Below, in pieces: positions 48,101 to 58,853 of a stretch of DNA of 64,000 nucleotides. The notes under the pieces were generated by a model. It did not search any database and was not told where the DNA came from. It worked only from the letters and a program-made list of their open reading frames with translations. The position numbers and the translations under genes were made by a program. Position 1 is the stretch's first letter, and the number at the start of each line of letters is the position of its first letter. The stretch is from Scolanthus callimorphus. Its lineage: Eukaryota; Cnidaria; Anthozoa; Actiniaria; Edwardsiidae. The DNA lies in assembly GCA_033964015.1 (NCBI GenBank), contig CM066920.1, positions 13,235,912 through 13,299,911 on the forward strand, written 5' to 3'.

Positions 48101-51100
48101 AATCTCTATAATAAGTTCATGTTACGTTTTTGAAACCATGACCTGTGCGATTTGTAGGACTCAAAATAGCAGTCTAGGTACTATTCCTAGACAAGAAACC
48201 AAAAGCCAAATGTCATGCTCCTAGCTACCAAGTTGTGTTTGGCTTGATGATAGCAGCTATCCCTAGGACAATACAAACATGTCAAGACTGTGAAGCAAAC
48301 TGACTCCTTTTGCATTAGGCTTGATTAAAACTCAACAGAAGAACAAGACAAGCAAAACCCAAGCAGTGGACATATTCTTGGCATTGTAATGCTGACAGGG
48401 ACAAAACACTTTGCTGCACATAATCAATCGGGTAATTAATATATTTATAATAATATAACAAATGCTGACTTAATATATATGGCAATAAAAAAATGAAAAA
48501 AAATATCACAGATTATCAAGGAGAAGAGAAACTTGGCTATTTCTGTCATAGAGCAAGAAATATCATGTCTTGGGGCTGTTGATACAAATGACTAGACCTT
48601 AATTCCCAATAATGACACAACAGTTGTTTTGCTAGACTTTTAGGTTCCAAACACACACATAAAAATTCAACATCAGAAAATTAAAATAATAGGATTTTAG
48701 GCTACATTGTCAAGGCCAAGGAGTGAAGTATTTGCTTTTATCTTCAAGTTGTTTGTCTGTATTTCATATTCAGATCTCAAATTTGGAAAATGTATATTGA
48801 AAGTGCATTTAAATGGAACAATTTAAGGTTATATAACTTCCCATGAATGTTTTGATCATAAATTCAAGAAGGCAAATTTTGACACTATAACAACAAGTGC
48901 AAAAAGGTTTTAAAACATATTACAAGAACAGGAAAATTCCCTATTTTGTAATCATAACCATCATTGCACTTCATATTTTGAAGTGCATATTGCCTGCATA
49001 CAACACTGATGGTTTTAGCAATTTCTACACATAAATCAACTTGATTTAAAAGAAAATTTTGAACATGATGGATTGGACCTATTATAATCTACTTGCTTAA
49101 TATAACACCTGGGAATGGTAACTGCTAGAGATGACATGAGTTCTTTCAAATCTCAGTTTGACAATTTCAAAAGGAAATAAATTATGGCTACTCCAAAAGC
49201 AGACTAAAGGCCTAAGAGGGCTGATTTGAAGGAACATGCCACTTCATTTTATCACCTTAATGGATGACTTAGAGATGACTTAGTAATAATTACAGTACCG
49301 AAAATGAGATAAACTGCCTCCCTTTTAGAGCTGCAGAGATCCTTCTCTAAAGGGGCATAGGAAAGAGCATAGAACCTGAGGCACCAAGACTGAGTAGAAT
49401 GGGGGTGTTTAGAATGCCACTAGGAACACACTGTGTGAAGATTGTTAGTCCCTGTTGTCTTATAGCGAGCCATACAATAGTTTAACACTGGGAGGCCTGT
49501 TAACTCACTGTCAGAATGGCATATACTGTGGTAATATATGATTAGGGAACATGCTGACGAGTGGCTAGGCCATACTGTGGGATCATTTTATAGTTATGAT
49601 GAGACACTGAGTTAGTTATAGTGACACCATCCCACATGCATAACTTGCAAGGTATCAGGTCTAGTATGGCATGAGAGGACAATGGCAAGACTTATTATTT
49701 ATGGCCTTACAACCTAATAACACAGCCTAGTGCTGGCTAATAGCATAGCATAGAGTCCAGGGAGTATGATGATGATGAAGTAGAGGAAACAAAAACTCAG
49801 ACAGGCCAGCCTAGGATTGGACAGTGGTTGTGCATGGTGCAAGCTCCCTTCACAGATGGGAACAGATCTCCCCTAAATTGCATGCAAATAAGATCACAAA
49901 GCACACAATGACAACAGCAGAATAAATCCACTGAGATATGTTTTTAAATACAAGCTCCTTGGCATTCAGTAATAACAGTAAACATGCTAGGTAACTTGAT
50001 GTTGTTTCTTGGTGATCAACAATGTCAATTCAAGCAGTACTGGGGGTAGAAACATATCATATTTGTGTGAGTTGTTATGACCTAAGGCATATCAGGGATT
50101 CAGATTGAGTTACAGGCTGTGCACTTCAGTTTCCCCTCACAAAATACTCAATCTTCAAGGCAAACCTTCTGATTCAAGGCTATAATGTAAATTTTGAGTA
50201 GCCCTATGTCCAGAAGTACAGTCTAAGCACTACAGTAGCAGTGATTTAAGGGTATTCCTATGAGCTAGGCTACATATTTTGCATTTCTTTAGGCAACACA
50301 AGATAAGCATGGTTGCGTGATGGGTTCTGATATACAAGTCAAATACTATCGTAGAATTCAGTCGAGACGCGATAAACATCTCTGAGCTCTGTTGTCCCTG
50401 CTACCACCCAAGTTAAACGCTGCCTTTATGCGCTGGCGAAGATTCTAGCCTAGAGGGACGATCAAAGTTTCTGGAACGCAAAGATTTTGCTCCTAAAATG
50501 TTGTATTGTAATTTCATAGGCAGTGATCCAATTTAGATGGAAGGTGTTGACAAAGTTAGTCACAGAAATGCAGCCATTGAAAACCAACAATAGCCAAAAA
50601 GCCGATGACAGAAACGGAGGTAGCAAATTCAATATTTTTACAGATCGGGGTTCGAACCTCTGGATTTGTGATCACTGCGATTATGTGTTCGAAAGTAAAG
50701 AACGCGCTGAGAACGGGTGATCTATTAGCAGAGGACGATCCTAAAGCTAAAGTTCTCGTCGCTCTCCTAGCCGGCGCTTTTCCGATATCATTAATCACAA
50801 TTTGACAGCTGGTTCGAAGTAAAAGAAAAGAAAACGGCGATCTTGTTGCTACATGAACTTTTTAAAACGTGAAAATACAAGAAGACAGCTTAAACACGAG
50901 TCGAAAGCGAGACCAGAAACGAATTTCAATGTTTTGCTTTGCGCTCAAATTTAAAGGCGATCGAAGATTTCATCGCTAGATGACGACAATCGGATCTCTC
51001 GTGGACTTAGGCAGCTATTAATTCCTGCACACAACAGCTCCTGATATATTCGGGATAAAAAACACACGAATAAACGCGTCCAATCCCACGAGTTTGTTTG

Positions 51101-52489
51101 GCTTTCCTTGTAATATATGAGAGCTTTGTCACTCGGTCGCACATGAATTGTAAAAATAAACGAATGCGGACAAGGTCCTCATATCAAATCCGAAAAGCGC
51201 TGGCTCGCTGGCTTAGAGTAATACGGCTTGTAAAGGTTTAAAGTATTGAATTTTTAGAAGAATCGACGCGTTCTAGAGCACAAGAGATCGTGGTTTTTGG
51301 TTGCACGTCGCGGGTAACAGTTGGGAATGGTTGTAATCACAACATGCTACAACGGTATATACATGAACTCTGTTGGACTCCAACTAGATCGTAACACAGC
51401 CTGACTAAGGGCTACTTTAGAACAAATATAGAGTTAGACGTAGCTCGTGGCTTCCACACACCCGCTGAGCTCATCAGGCTACGAGAGAAAGTTTGACCAC
51501 AGCGACAGAACAAGACGAACGAAAACAGAGAGCAAAGTATTCAGGCCAAGAAACAAATTACATTAGACCAGCGTAAGATTAGGAGATCAAGCGCTTTAGA
51601 GTATCAAATCTTCCAATATTGTTTCAGTAGGGAAGAAAAATCTGTCTGTAGATAGAAGCTATCGGTGTTTTGGGTTGTATTATTGTATTACATATTGTGA
51701 ATGAAGGAAAGTCGTGACGACCTTGTTTGTAACTGTTCAGCATGTTGTAGCTCACTGTTACCCCTGCCGCGAAGCCAACACACCAAAAATATCACGTCTT
51801 CGTAAAGCTAAACAAATAGACAAAAAGGACCAAAACATGGATACACTGCAGGAATCGACATTAGCGAACCGTGGGCACGGGAATTAAACTGGAAAAGGCC
51901 CAGTAGTACATCCGATAAAATACGAACTTACCCTCCAGGCCGGCACCAATGGCGGGTCAACCTCGGCGTTGTATTTGAGTAAAAGTTTGACACAATTCGT
52001 ATGTCCGTGCCTCACTGCTACGTGCAAAGGCCTCCATCCGCCGTTTGCTACAGCATTCACGTTTGCCCCGTGTTTTAATAACATTTCTAGGCATTCAAAA
52101 TGACCATTTCTTGCTGCATAGTGAACTGCCGTCCAATTGCTTCGCGTTGCAACGTTTACAAGGGCTCCTTGCTCTAATAACGCAGCCAAACAATCCACAA
52201 AACCTTGCTCTGAAGCTTCGTGTAGTGGAGTCAAGCCATCGTATGTAGCTATATTAACATTAGCGTTGTGTTTTAGCAAGATTTCCACACATTTAGACTG
52301 GCCGTGTCTCACCGCTTCGTGCAAAGCCGTTTTCCCATATTTGTGGCATCCGTCTATAGGCGCTCCGGCCTTCAGCAATTCACGCAAATCTTTTTTGCTC
52401 CCTTTATAAGCAGCTCGCTTTAATCTACAAACCAAGGCTTCGGGACTCATGTCCAGTTGTTCTCGCCTAGTTGGGGGCGAGTTTCCCAT
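41768..52489 (-). CDS. ASB: Ankyrin repeat and SOCS box (ASB-type) protein, complete three-exon gene, 363 aa
   Basis: Substrate-recognition adaptor of an Elongin B/C-Cullin-5-Rbx2 ubiquitin ligase (family knowledge). Exons on the minus strand: 52489-51932, 44525-44359, 42134-41768; phases 0 and 2 fit and total 1,092 bp. The start ATG at 52489 opens MGNSPPTRREQLDMSPEAL. Ankyrin repeats begin at about residues 21, 51, 84, 117, 150, 187, 220 and 260 (for example YGKTALHEAVRHGQ, DGLTPLHEASEQG, TPLHLAARHA). The SOCS box at about 317-357 has the BC-box pattern SLQLQC and the Cul5-box LPLP (344-347), then a short tail DVKIL and TAG. It has the length of a compact ASB; the exact vertebrate orthologue cannot be assigned by eye. 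Introns of 7.4 and 2.2 kb carry MITEs and a tRNA-like sequence. Confidence 0.88.
42398..42470 (-). tRNA. tRNA-like sequence (pseudogene or tRNA-derived SINE head)
   Basis: On the minus strand it has an A box (TAGCTCAGCTGGTAGAGC) and a B box (GGTTCGAATCC) at tRNA spacing. The acceptor stem ACCTGGA/TCGGGGT pairs 6 of 7. The T stem has a T-T mismatch. The anticodon stem TCGGA/TCCGG leaves an 8-base loop (TGTACAAT), so no anticodon can be assigned. More likely a tRNA-derived repeat than a functional tRNA. It lies in an ASB intron, 59 bp from a MITE. Confidence 0.5.
42529..42700. mobile_element. TA-flanked MITE, 172 bp, perfect 27-bp TIRs
   Basis: Begins GAGCAGATTTCGTATGACTG and ends with its exact complement; TA on both sides. 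The centre is GC-rich with several CGCGGTAC repeats. No ORF. Confidence 0.85.
42974..43161. mobile_element. MITE-like inverted repeat, 188 bp
   Basis: Terminal arms begin TGAATAGGCATCAACGGCGC and close GCGCCGTTGATGTCTATTCA, about 40 bp each with few mismatches; GCGAATACC/GGTATTC pair further in. No clear target duplication. Confidence 0.75.
44359..44525 (-). CDS. ASB: ASB gene, exon 2
   Basis: Acceptor TTTTTCTGTCAG, donor ATCAG|GTCAGT. Reads PLHHAAEYGHLACLEALLRQ, GADVNSS and GWTALHSASLYGHTACVEAL, that is one and a half ankyrin repeats; leaves phase 2. Confidence 0.93.
44526..51931 (-). other. ASB intron 1, 7.4 kb
   Basis: AT-rich and without recognisable exons on either strand. Contains homopolymer C at about 44698-44716, weak interspersed-repeat traces near 47100-47500 (GGGAGTCTCCTGCA, CCTGTCAACCCAACTTTG), and a small open frame at 50605 listed separately. 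Confidence 0.5.
50605..50805 (+). CDS. Small open frame with hydrophobic segments (66 aa), unrecognised
   Basis: ATG to TGA on the strand opposite the ASB gene. Two hydrophobic stretches (SGFVITAIMC and VLVALLAGAFPISLITI) bracket a charged segment (RTGDLLAEDDPKAKV). Reads like a small membrane protein, but no family is recognised and no splice context was found. Confidence 0.25.
   Translation: MTETEVANSIFLQIGVRTSGFVITAIMCSKVKNALRTGDLLAEDDPKAKVLVALLAGAFPISLITI
51932..52489 (-). CDS. ASB: ASB gene, exon 1
   Basis: 186 codons from ATG to donor AGG|GTAAGT. Contains ankyrin repeats 1-5, well conserved (GADVN-like turns: NANVNI, GALVNV, GANVNA). Confidence 0.95.
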
Positions 52490-54210
52490 GTTGTTTTTGA
52501 GCTACAAGAGGAGTTTGTCCGGCAGCTCGTCAGCCGTGTTCGCCATCGTACAATCGCTAGTCTAGACTGAAACTTCGAATCGTATCCTCGCCGCAAATAT
52601 ACCCCCACCGGGGTGCCTACGGGGTGAGTTATTGAACTCAGCTTTTAGTTCCGTCTAATAGCTCAAAATCGTAATTATTTGTTTCAACTGCGCATATAGA
52701 AATGTGAATTAAGTATCCTTTGTGAAACAACGTTAATCTTCCGCTATTACTCTGGCAGGACTTAAAAAATGCTTCGTGCCAGCATCACCCCTCCCCCTGT
52801 GGATTGTTATCCTTTGTTATGGTGTAGCCGCTTGCCAATGATTCGCTCTTCGCAATGTGTTAGTCAAGTTAGTTGGCGCCCGAGGATACACGATAGCTGC
52901 CGAAACAAAGCCTTCTCTAGTAGTTATCTAGCACTAGTTGACTCACAGGGCCCACTGAAATATGTCGGTTATGAAAGATGCTCCGATTGATAAGCGCTTG
53001 TTAAGGAATGCGCGCAAAGAGGGGACCCCGATCATGGGCCGTGAAGAGCGTCGAACTGAATGAAGAGTATTTTGGAGCAGGCAGTACTTCAGCGCTTTTG
53101 TGTTGACTGCCATAAGCTGTCTTTACTGTGTAAACTTCGTCAATAAGGGTAAATAATCTAAGATCGTTGCGTAAAAAGCGTGGGTTCTTGCTCAGTGAGC
53201 CATTTTTAGCCGATCGAAGAGGTCAATTACGTCTGCTTAAGATGGCGCCGAGTTGGCTGGTCTCTTTAAGAAAGCCAGTCGCGTATTCACCAGTAGATAG
53301 TCAGTTAGGAATGGCTGACTAGCTTGCCAGCGTTCCGTCGCCTAACTCTGATAGCCTTCACGGAAACCCGTCCTTAGATCAGAGCGCAATTTGGTCGTGC
53401 TTCGAATGCTTCGCTCCCAAAAAACTTGTCTGCGACACTCTTAGATTCGTGCGTATAACTATCAAATTTATTGGCGACTTAATTAGCAACACTTAATTTT
53501 TACCGAAATTTAAAAATTTCATAGACCAGTCTTGACGCCAGATTACATCATAGATACAAAATACAAAATCCACAGATTGTCGGGTTTAATTGAGTTCTAC
53601 TAAATTCTCGCGGGAAATTGATCGCACGCTTGCTGAGTCGTGTCACATTATTTATGTTTGTAAGTGGTCGATAATATCTTTTTGACTTTGTTTTGGTTAA
53701 TGTTTGAGCCTATGGAGAGGGTTAGTGGACTCTTAGTGGGGGTACAGGTTACTGCTGGTCTATTTGTGGCTCAGAGACTATTTCTATTTTTCGCGTCCGT
53801 TTCACGCGACCCTTGGCCTTGCACTCACCTTTGAAGGTCCTGTACATATATTATAGTCCCGCTGGGAAACGCAAGGCAAGCGTATTTTATCCGTTTAACA
53901 GGTTAAAACGAATGGTCAAGACAAGTCGGCAGTTATTAGCTTTGTATCAAGGCTCAACCGGCTCCAAATATCTGGGGAAAAGTGTTGATCTTAATTTTGA
54001 GGTCAGATAAGATTTCAGGTGACGCTGCCAATGGGGCTTCGAGTAGGCGATGCTTTAGTGCTACATTCTTAGCGGGAAAAATTTGTTTATTGTGCGAAGA
54101 GCGTAACTCTGATCCAGGACACACAGCAGGAAAACGTTATAGAGTCTAGCAAACTGAATGTTCATGTGTCTTCGAACAACATTGCTAGAGAACATTGTAT
54201 TCATCGAAGG
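52490..54210. other. ASB 5' flank and intergenic DNA
   Basis: Presumed ASB 5' UTR and promoter lie just right of 52489 (minus-strand gene); no TATA box is evident. The palindromic CCCCCACCGGGGTGCCTACG is near 52609. No supported gene. Confidence 0.4.
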
Positions 54211-54218
54211 CCCTGAAA

Positions 54219-54628
54219 CCCGGGGGGGTTCTTCACATGTCGACCTGATAGGGGTGCTCGTCGTATTTTTTAGGGGTCAAAATCAACTCTCCGGTATTTT
54301 TTAGGGTGTATCGGAGAAACATTGTGGTTTTCACTAATAAATGGTATTTTTTAGGGGTAACGCAAATGAATGAAAGGGTCACAAACCAAGCAAAACGTTT
54401 TCTGGCTTTCATTGTTCATTTGTAGCTCTAAAAATGGCCTGTTTTGAGATAAGAAACAATGAACAATCACAAAAGAAGGTTTATTGTTGGTATTTTTTAG
54501 GGGTCATTTTGTTTCATAAGGTATTTTTTAGGGGGTGGATTTTTTATGTCCTGGTATTTTTTAGGGTATATTTTCGGATGTCCCGACGAGCACCCCTATC
54601 ACTCTTACTTGGGAGAACCCCCCCCGGG
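54219..54628. mobile_element. 8-bp-TSD non-autonomous DNA element, copy 1 (410 bp)
   Basis: Imperfect terminal repeats from CCCGGGGGGGTTC to GAACCCCCCCCGGG, including GATAGGGGTGCTCGTCG/CGACGAGCACCCCTATC, between exact duplications CCCTGAAA at 54211-54218 and 54629-54636. The interior holds about six direct copies of GGTATTTTTTAGGG. 8-bp duplication fits hAT, P or Zisupton; the termini do not settle it. Confidence 0.85.
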
Positions 54629-54729
54629 CCCTGAAAACAAGACACGGCCCACCGGGATTCTGAAATTCCAGCAATTTTTATGTGGCACACGTAATTCTTA
54701 TTAAACTGGGGCGGCCCGACATTGATCAC

Positions 54730-56220
54730 ATCCGTCTGGGCATATGGATGAAATAGTTGCTAGGTTCATTCACTCTAAAACTATAAAGTATTTTCCTGAA
54801 ATCTTATCTGGTGTTTTAGAGTTTCTCGATATCAAGACCGCGTCGAGTCACCACAACAATGAAAGACAAAAATCAATTGAGGTGAAAACAGTCTGAATTG
54901 TTAATTTTTGGCCGCGTACCTCGATATTTTGTGGGGTATAGTTTTGGCGATAGTACACAGGAAGATTATAAGGATACTTCTGACCAAGTGAATTGATAAG
55001 TTTGGGTTTTGGGTGACTGGCTTGAGCTGTGGCGTCTCCACTCAGAAATCAGTCATTAAAAGAGCACCTGCATCCGTCCGAGCATTAACCGATTTCCAAA
55101 TTGTTCGTTAAACCTCTTCATAATTACTCTTGTTTCATTTATTTTGTTAACTTCAGTCTTCCTTTTAAACGAAAATAAATGCCTTTGTCGGTAAAATTAA
55201 TTAGTCCAAGCACTTTCCCCGCAGAGCGGCGAAGATGCCTGGTCTAAATGGGCAAATTACTGTGCCCTTATACAAATCATGAGAGCATTTTACGGTTAAT
55301 TAATTATCTTTTGGAAATTGAGAGGGGTGAGTTGTATAAAGCGACGGTCTTTCAAAAACTTAATGCTGAGGGAAGTGCTTAGAAATAACGAGAAAATTAA
55401 GTAAAAGGGAAGAGGTTATGGTTAGATTGTAATGTGATGGTGATTTGAAGACAATTATGCTGTAGTTAATAGAGGAACTGTTTGCATACAATGTGCATAG
55501 ATCAGCATAGATCATTCCTGTTTATTAAACCCCGCGTAGAAAACATCATTTCACTATTTTTCAGTAACAAGCTTCAGACGCGCGATAGCAAGGTCGAAAA
55601 CAGTAAAATAAATATGAGGTGAACGACGCGGCTGCTATACCAAGAATAAAATGATTTGCTGATAAACGAGTAACAAATTGGCAAAAACACCCCAATAATT
55701 AATTGCATGCCCCTTCTACTGTATGGGATCGTCCGCCTCCCTGGTGTTTGTACATATCCATTCTGTTGCAATTGAAAGTTATGGGAGAAACGTTAGAGCT
55801 TTTAGACGCTTTCACGCTTGAATTGACTTTCCTTGAACCAAATAAAAAGGGGGGACTACTACCATTTTGATGGAGAGGGTTATAGCGGCTTTTGGACGAG
55901 AAATACAACGTAGCATCGCATCGTCTATGAAAACGGGGGGGGGGGGATGTGTTAGTATTCACTTTAGTATAGTTTAGTCAGTCCGGTGAGGGGTCAGACG
56001 GCCAAGGGGGTCCGAGGCCCCCATTTTCGAAGCCAATATCATACTGATTGAAATGGCAATAAAGTCAACGCAGTGTTTTCCATACCTTTAGTGTTGATAA
56101 CAATTAAAATGCGACGACCCCCTAGAAATAAAATGAGCATTTCTAGTTACACACCCTGTTGTACCTAAGGAGCTGCAAATCATCACTACCAAAGTACCCT
56201 CACATAATCTTCAGTCACGG
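54730..56220. other. Intergenic, no supported feature
   Basis: AT-rich, a G-run at 55936-55946, no open frame with recognisable content. Confidence 0.4.
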
Positions 56221-57100
56221 TCCAGCTGCTAATTTTCAAAGCTCTCTATTTTCACTTAGTTTTTCGATCCCGTTTTCACGCTAGCTGAAAAAAAAACATG
56301 ATTTTGCACTTTATTATATGTCAGCCTCTTAAACCAACTCAGTACAATATACGAGAACCACCACACCAGCACCCCGACTTTTTCACACGGGGAATCCCTG
56401 TGATGTCGAGCACTACAGTGGCGAGTTGAATCGCCTTGGTTGATCGGAGTCAGCTAATATAATAGCCGGAAAAAGGGTAACTGCATGCAGTTCCATGTTG
56501 TCCACGACTATTCGTATTATTCGTTCCATCTTAATCTTAAGTCCCTATGGCATTTTACAGCCCTTCTACACTTCCGTGATCAATTTATTGCGGTTTGGTA
56601 ATAAAAATAGCGCCTCTAGCACCGGGGGGGTTCTTCACATGTCGACCTGATAGGGGTGCTCGTCGTATTTTTTAGGGGTCAAAATCGACTCTCCGGTATT
56701 TTTTAGGGTGTATCGGAGAAACATTGTGGTTTTCACTAATAAATGGTATTTTTTAGGGGTACGCAAATGAATGAAAGGGTCACAAACCAAGCAAAACGTT
56801 TTCTGGCTTTCTTTCTTCATTTATAGCTCTAAAAATGGCCTGTTTTGAGATAAGAAACAATGAACAATCACAAAAATGGTTTATTGTTGGTATTTTTTAG
56901 GGTACATTTTGTTTTATAAGGTATTTTTAGGGGGTGGATTTTTTATGTCCTGGTATTTTTTAGGGTATATTTTCCGATGTCCCGACGAGCACCCCTATCA
57001 CTCTTACTTGGGAGAACCCCCCCCGGGCTCTAGCATCTCTTTACTTACTTCTCTTGCACGTGCTCTCTCAGAGCATATAACCATGCCCTATGACAGTGCC
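56220..57100 (-). pseudogene. Decayed duplicate of the 57730-58200 segment
   Basis: CCGTGATCAATTTATTG, AATAAAAATA, TAGCATCTCTT, AAACCAACTCAGTA and CCATGCCCTATGACAGTG occur here in the same order as in 57730-58200. The minus-strand reading frame of the other copy is broken here by a stop (GTGTAG) and indels. The 8-bp-TSD element is inserted in it. Confidence 0.6.
56622..57027. mobile_element. 8-bp-TSD non-autonomous DNA element, copy 2 (406 bp)
   Basis: Close copy of the element at 54219 in the same orientation, bounded by CTCTAGCA at 56614-56621 and 57028-57035. It interrupts a duplicated segment whose uninterrupted counterpart is at about 58010-58090, which confirms the insertion boundary. 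Confidence 0.87.
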
Positions 57101-57368
57101 AGACATCTTTGGGTTTTGGAGCGCGCTCTCGCAACATTGGGATCCCCCGGCCATTCTCGTCTGCTCGCAGGGCTGGCTCTGGGGACATCCATTTGAGGGC
57201 CTCCGCTAATTGGCTGCCGATTGTGAACGTTGGAGCATACCCAGAAAGTTGTTTCAGAGCGTCGCCCGCTAGAACGAGAGGGGAGCTCTAGTTAGCTCTG
57301 GGTTCGAGAATGGCGAACCCGAGAATTCCGCGATAAAAACACCATCTACCAATGTTTTTTGGCCACCC

Positions 57369-57658
57369 CCGTTTTCACACTAGAAGACGAACAAATCGTC
57401 TAGACGGACAAATCCTCTGACGATTTGTTCGTCTTTGTACGTCTAGTGTGAATTCAGGTCGGACTTTAGTCGATTTGTTCGTCTATACGAACAAGTTGTC
57501 TATGAAAAATCGTCGTCCTAGACGGCCAAACAGACGAACAAATTTAGACGATTTGTTCGTCTGAAAATTTGTTCGTCCCGTTTTCACATCAGACGATTTG
57601 TTCGTCTACAGACGATTTGTCCGTCCAGACGATTTTTTCGTCTCTAGTGTGAAAACGG
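57369..57658. mobile_element. Foldback element made of AGACGATTTGTTCGTCT units (290 bp)
   Basis: Ends CCGTTTTCACACTAG and CTAGTGTGAAAACGG. Between them lie about ten exact or variant copies of the near-palindrome AGACGATTTGTTCGTCT in both orientations, so many alternative hairpins are possible. No ORF; target duplication unclear. Confidence 0.8.
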
Positions 57659-57935
57659 CCATTGAATTAAAGGGGTCCGTGATTTGAGGCTTTGAAGACC
57701 CCCTCCCCCACCCAGCCAGCCCCAAATTTTATTATTTCACCCCCCCCCTTCAGATTTTTCACTAATTTTTTCGAATCCCGTTTTTAAATTACACAATTGT
57801 TAGTCCAGACGATTTTTGCATTTATATGGCATGTAAACCAACTCAGTAAAAAGTACCGTGCATTTTTTCTTACCGCGGGTTCGGTCCCAAGTCCTGCTGT
57901 ACCCTCATGCGCAGGGATGAGTTTCCTCTCCTCGC

Positions 57936-58110
57936 TTAGGAAAAAGAGGTATCACCTGTGTGTTCATAGTAATCCACGATTTCATCTGTGGCTTTTTCGC
58001 AGTCTTTCTTCCATTCCGTGATCAATTTATTAATTGCGTGAGTAATAAAAATATAGCCGTTAGCATCTCTTATAAGTGCCAAACGTGCTCTATTTGTCAT
58101 CCTGCTTAAT
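57936..58110 (-). CDS. Possible orphan exon (unrecognised)
   Basis: Minus-strand open segment reading TNRARLALIRDANGYIFI, INKLITEWKKDCEKATDEIV and DYYEHTG, after an AG (TTAAGCAG) and before a donor (CACACAG|GTGATA). An ATG is at its start, so it could also be a first exon. A decayed copy lies at 56570-57060. No family recognised. Confidence 0.33.
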
Positions 58111-58400
58111 GGTGGGCTGTTGATAATGATAAAATACAAAAGGACATGAATTAAAAGAGAGCATAATAACCATGCCCTATGACAGTGTCATTAGCTTTGT
58201 GATGTGTGCATCCAACATCAATCGCGTACGCTTATTCAGCAGACGCCGGTCCGGTACGCTCGTTATTGACCCGCTGACGCACAAAATGCGAAAAAGGTGT
58301 CACTAATACGATTGACACCATACGCTCTGTCAAAATGATTTGTGAGCTGAAAAAAAGATTTCTTTATCATTGTTAGCCGCTTACAGCGGTGCCAAGCGCT

Positions 58401-58681
58401 CAGGGGCAGATTCAGGAATTTCAGAAAGGGGGGGGGGGGGGGGAGGGGAGTGATAATAATAGCAATAATAATAGTTTAGAGCATTATGTGACCTCAATGC
58501 TCTTATAGACAAGATTAAACAAATAGCTAAAAAGAAAGAAAGTAAATAAGAAATAGTGATAGTGAATGTAAGTGAAAACATGGGACGAAAATTTTCAAAT
58601 TTCCTCCAGCAAATAAAGTAAATGTATGGGAAAATCTCCCGAGAAAGGGGGGGGGGGGGCTCCCCCCAAAATCCGCCCCTG
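58401..58681. mobile_element. hAT-like MITE, about 281 bp
   Basis: Ends CAGGGGCAGATTCAGG and AATCCGCCCCTG. Contains G-runs and GCAAATAAAGTAAATGTATG, shared with relics at 40780 and 62910. No exact target duplication found. Confidence 0.5.
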
Positions 58682-58785
58682 GCGTTGTTTCTATGGCGAG
58701 TGAGATAAGAAACTTTAGCGACCGCCGAAGCCATCTTTGGTCATCCTGTGGAAAGTAGATGACGAGTGGTCCTGGTAACTAATAT

Positions 58786-58803
58786 CATGGCGGCCATCAT
58801 GTA
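58786..58803 (+). promoter_or_regulatory. Upstream mini-ORF over a YY1-like motif
   Basis: ATGGCGGCCATCATGTAG encodes MAAIM and stop, 50 bases before the presumed start codon of the downstream gene. The ATGGCGGC core resembles YY1 sites found in 5' UTRs. Both roles are inferred. Confidence 0.35.
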
Positions 58804-58853
58804 GTTGTTGTTCTTTGCTGTTTCGCTTTGTTTAGTTGGTGTTTATTTGTCCG

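Noticed and set aside
58381..58734. 117-codon minus frame starting MASAVAKVSYLTRH
   Set aside because: Most of it is hAT-like MITE sequence with G-runs; the first 17 codons could be a start exon but nothing downstream supports it.
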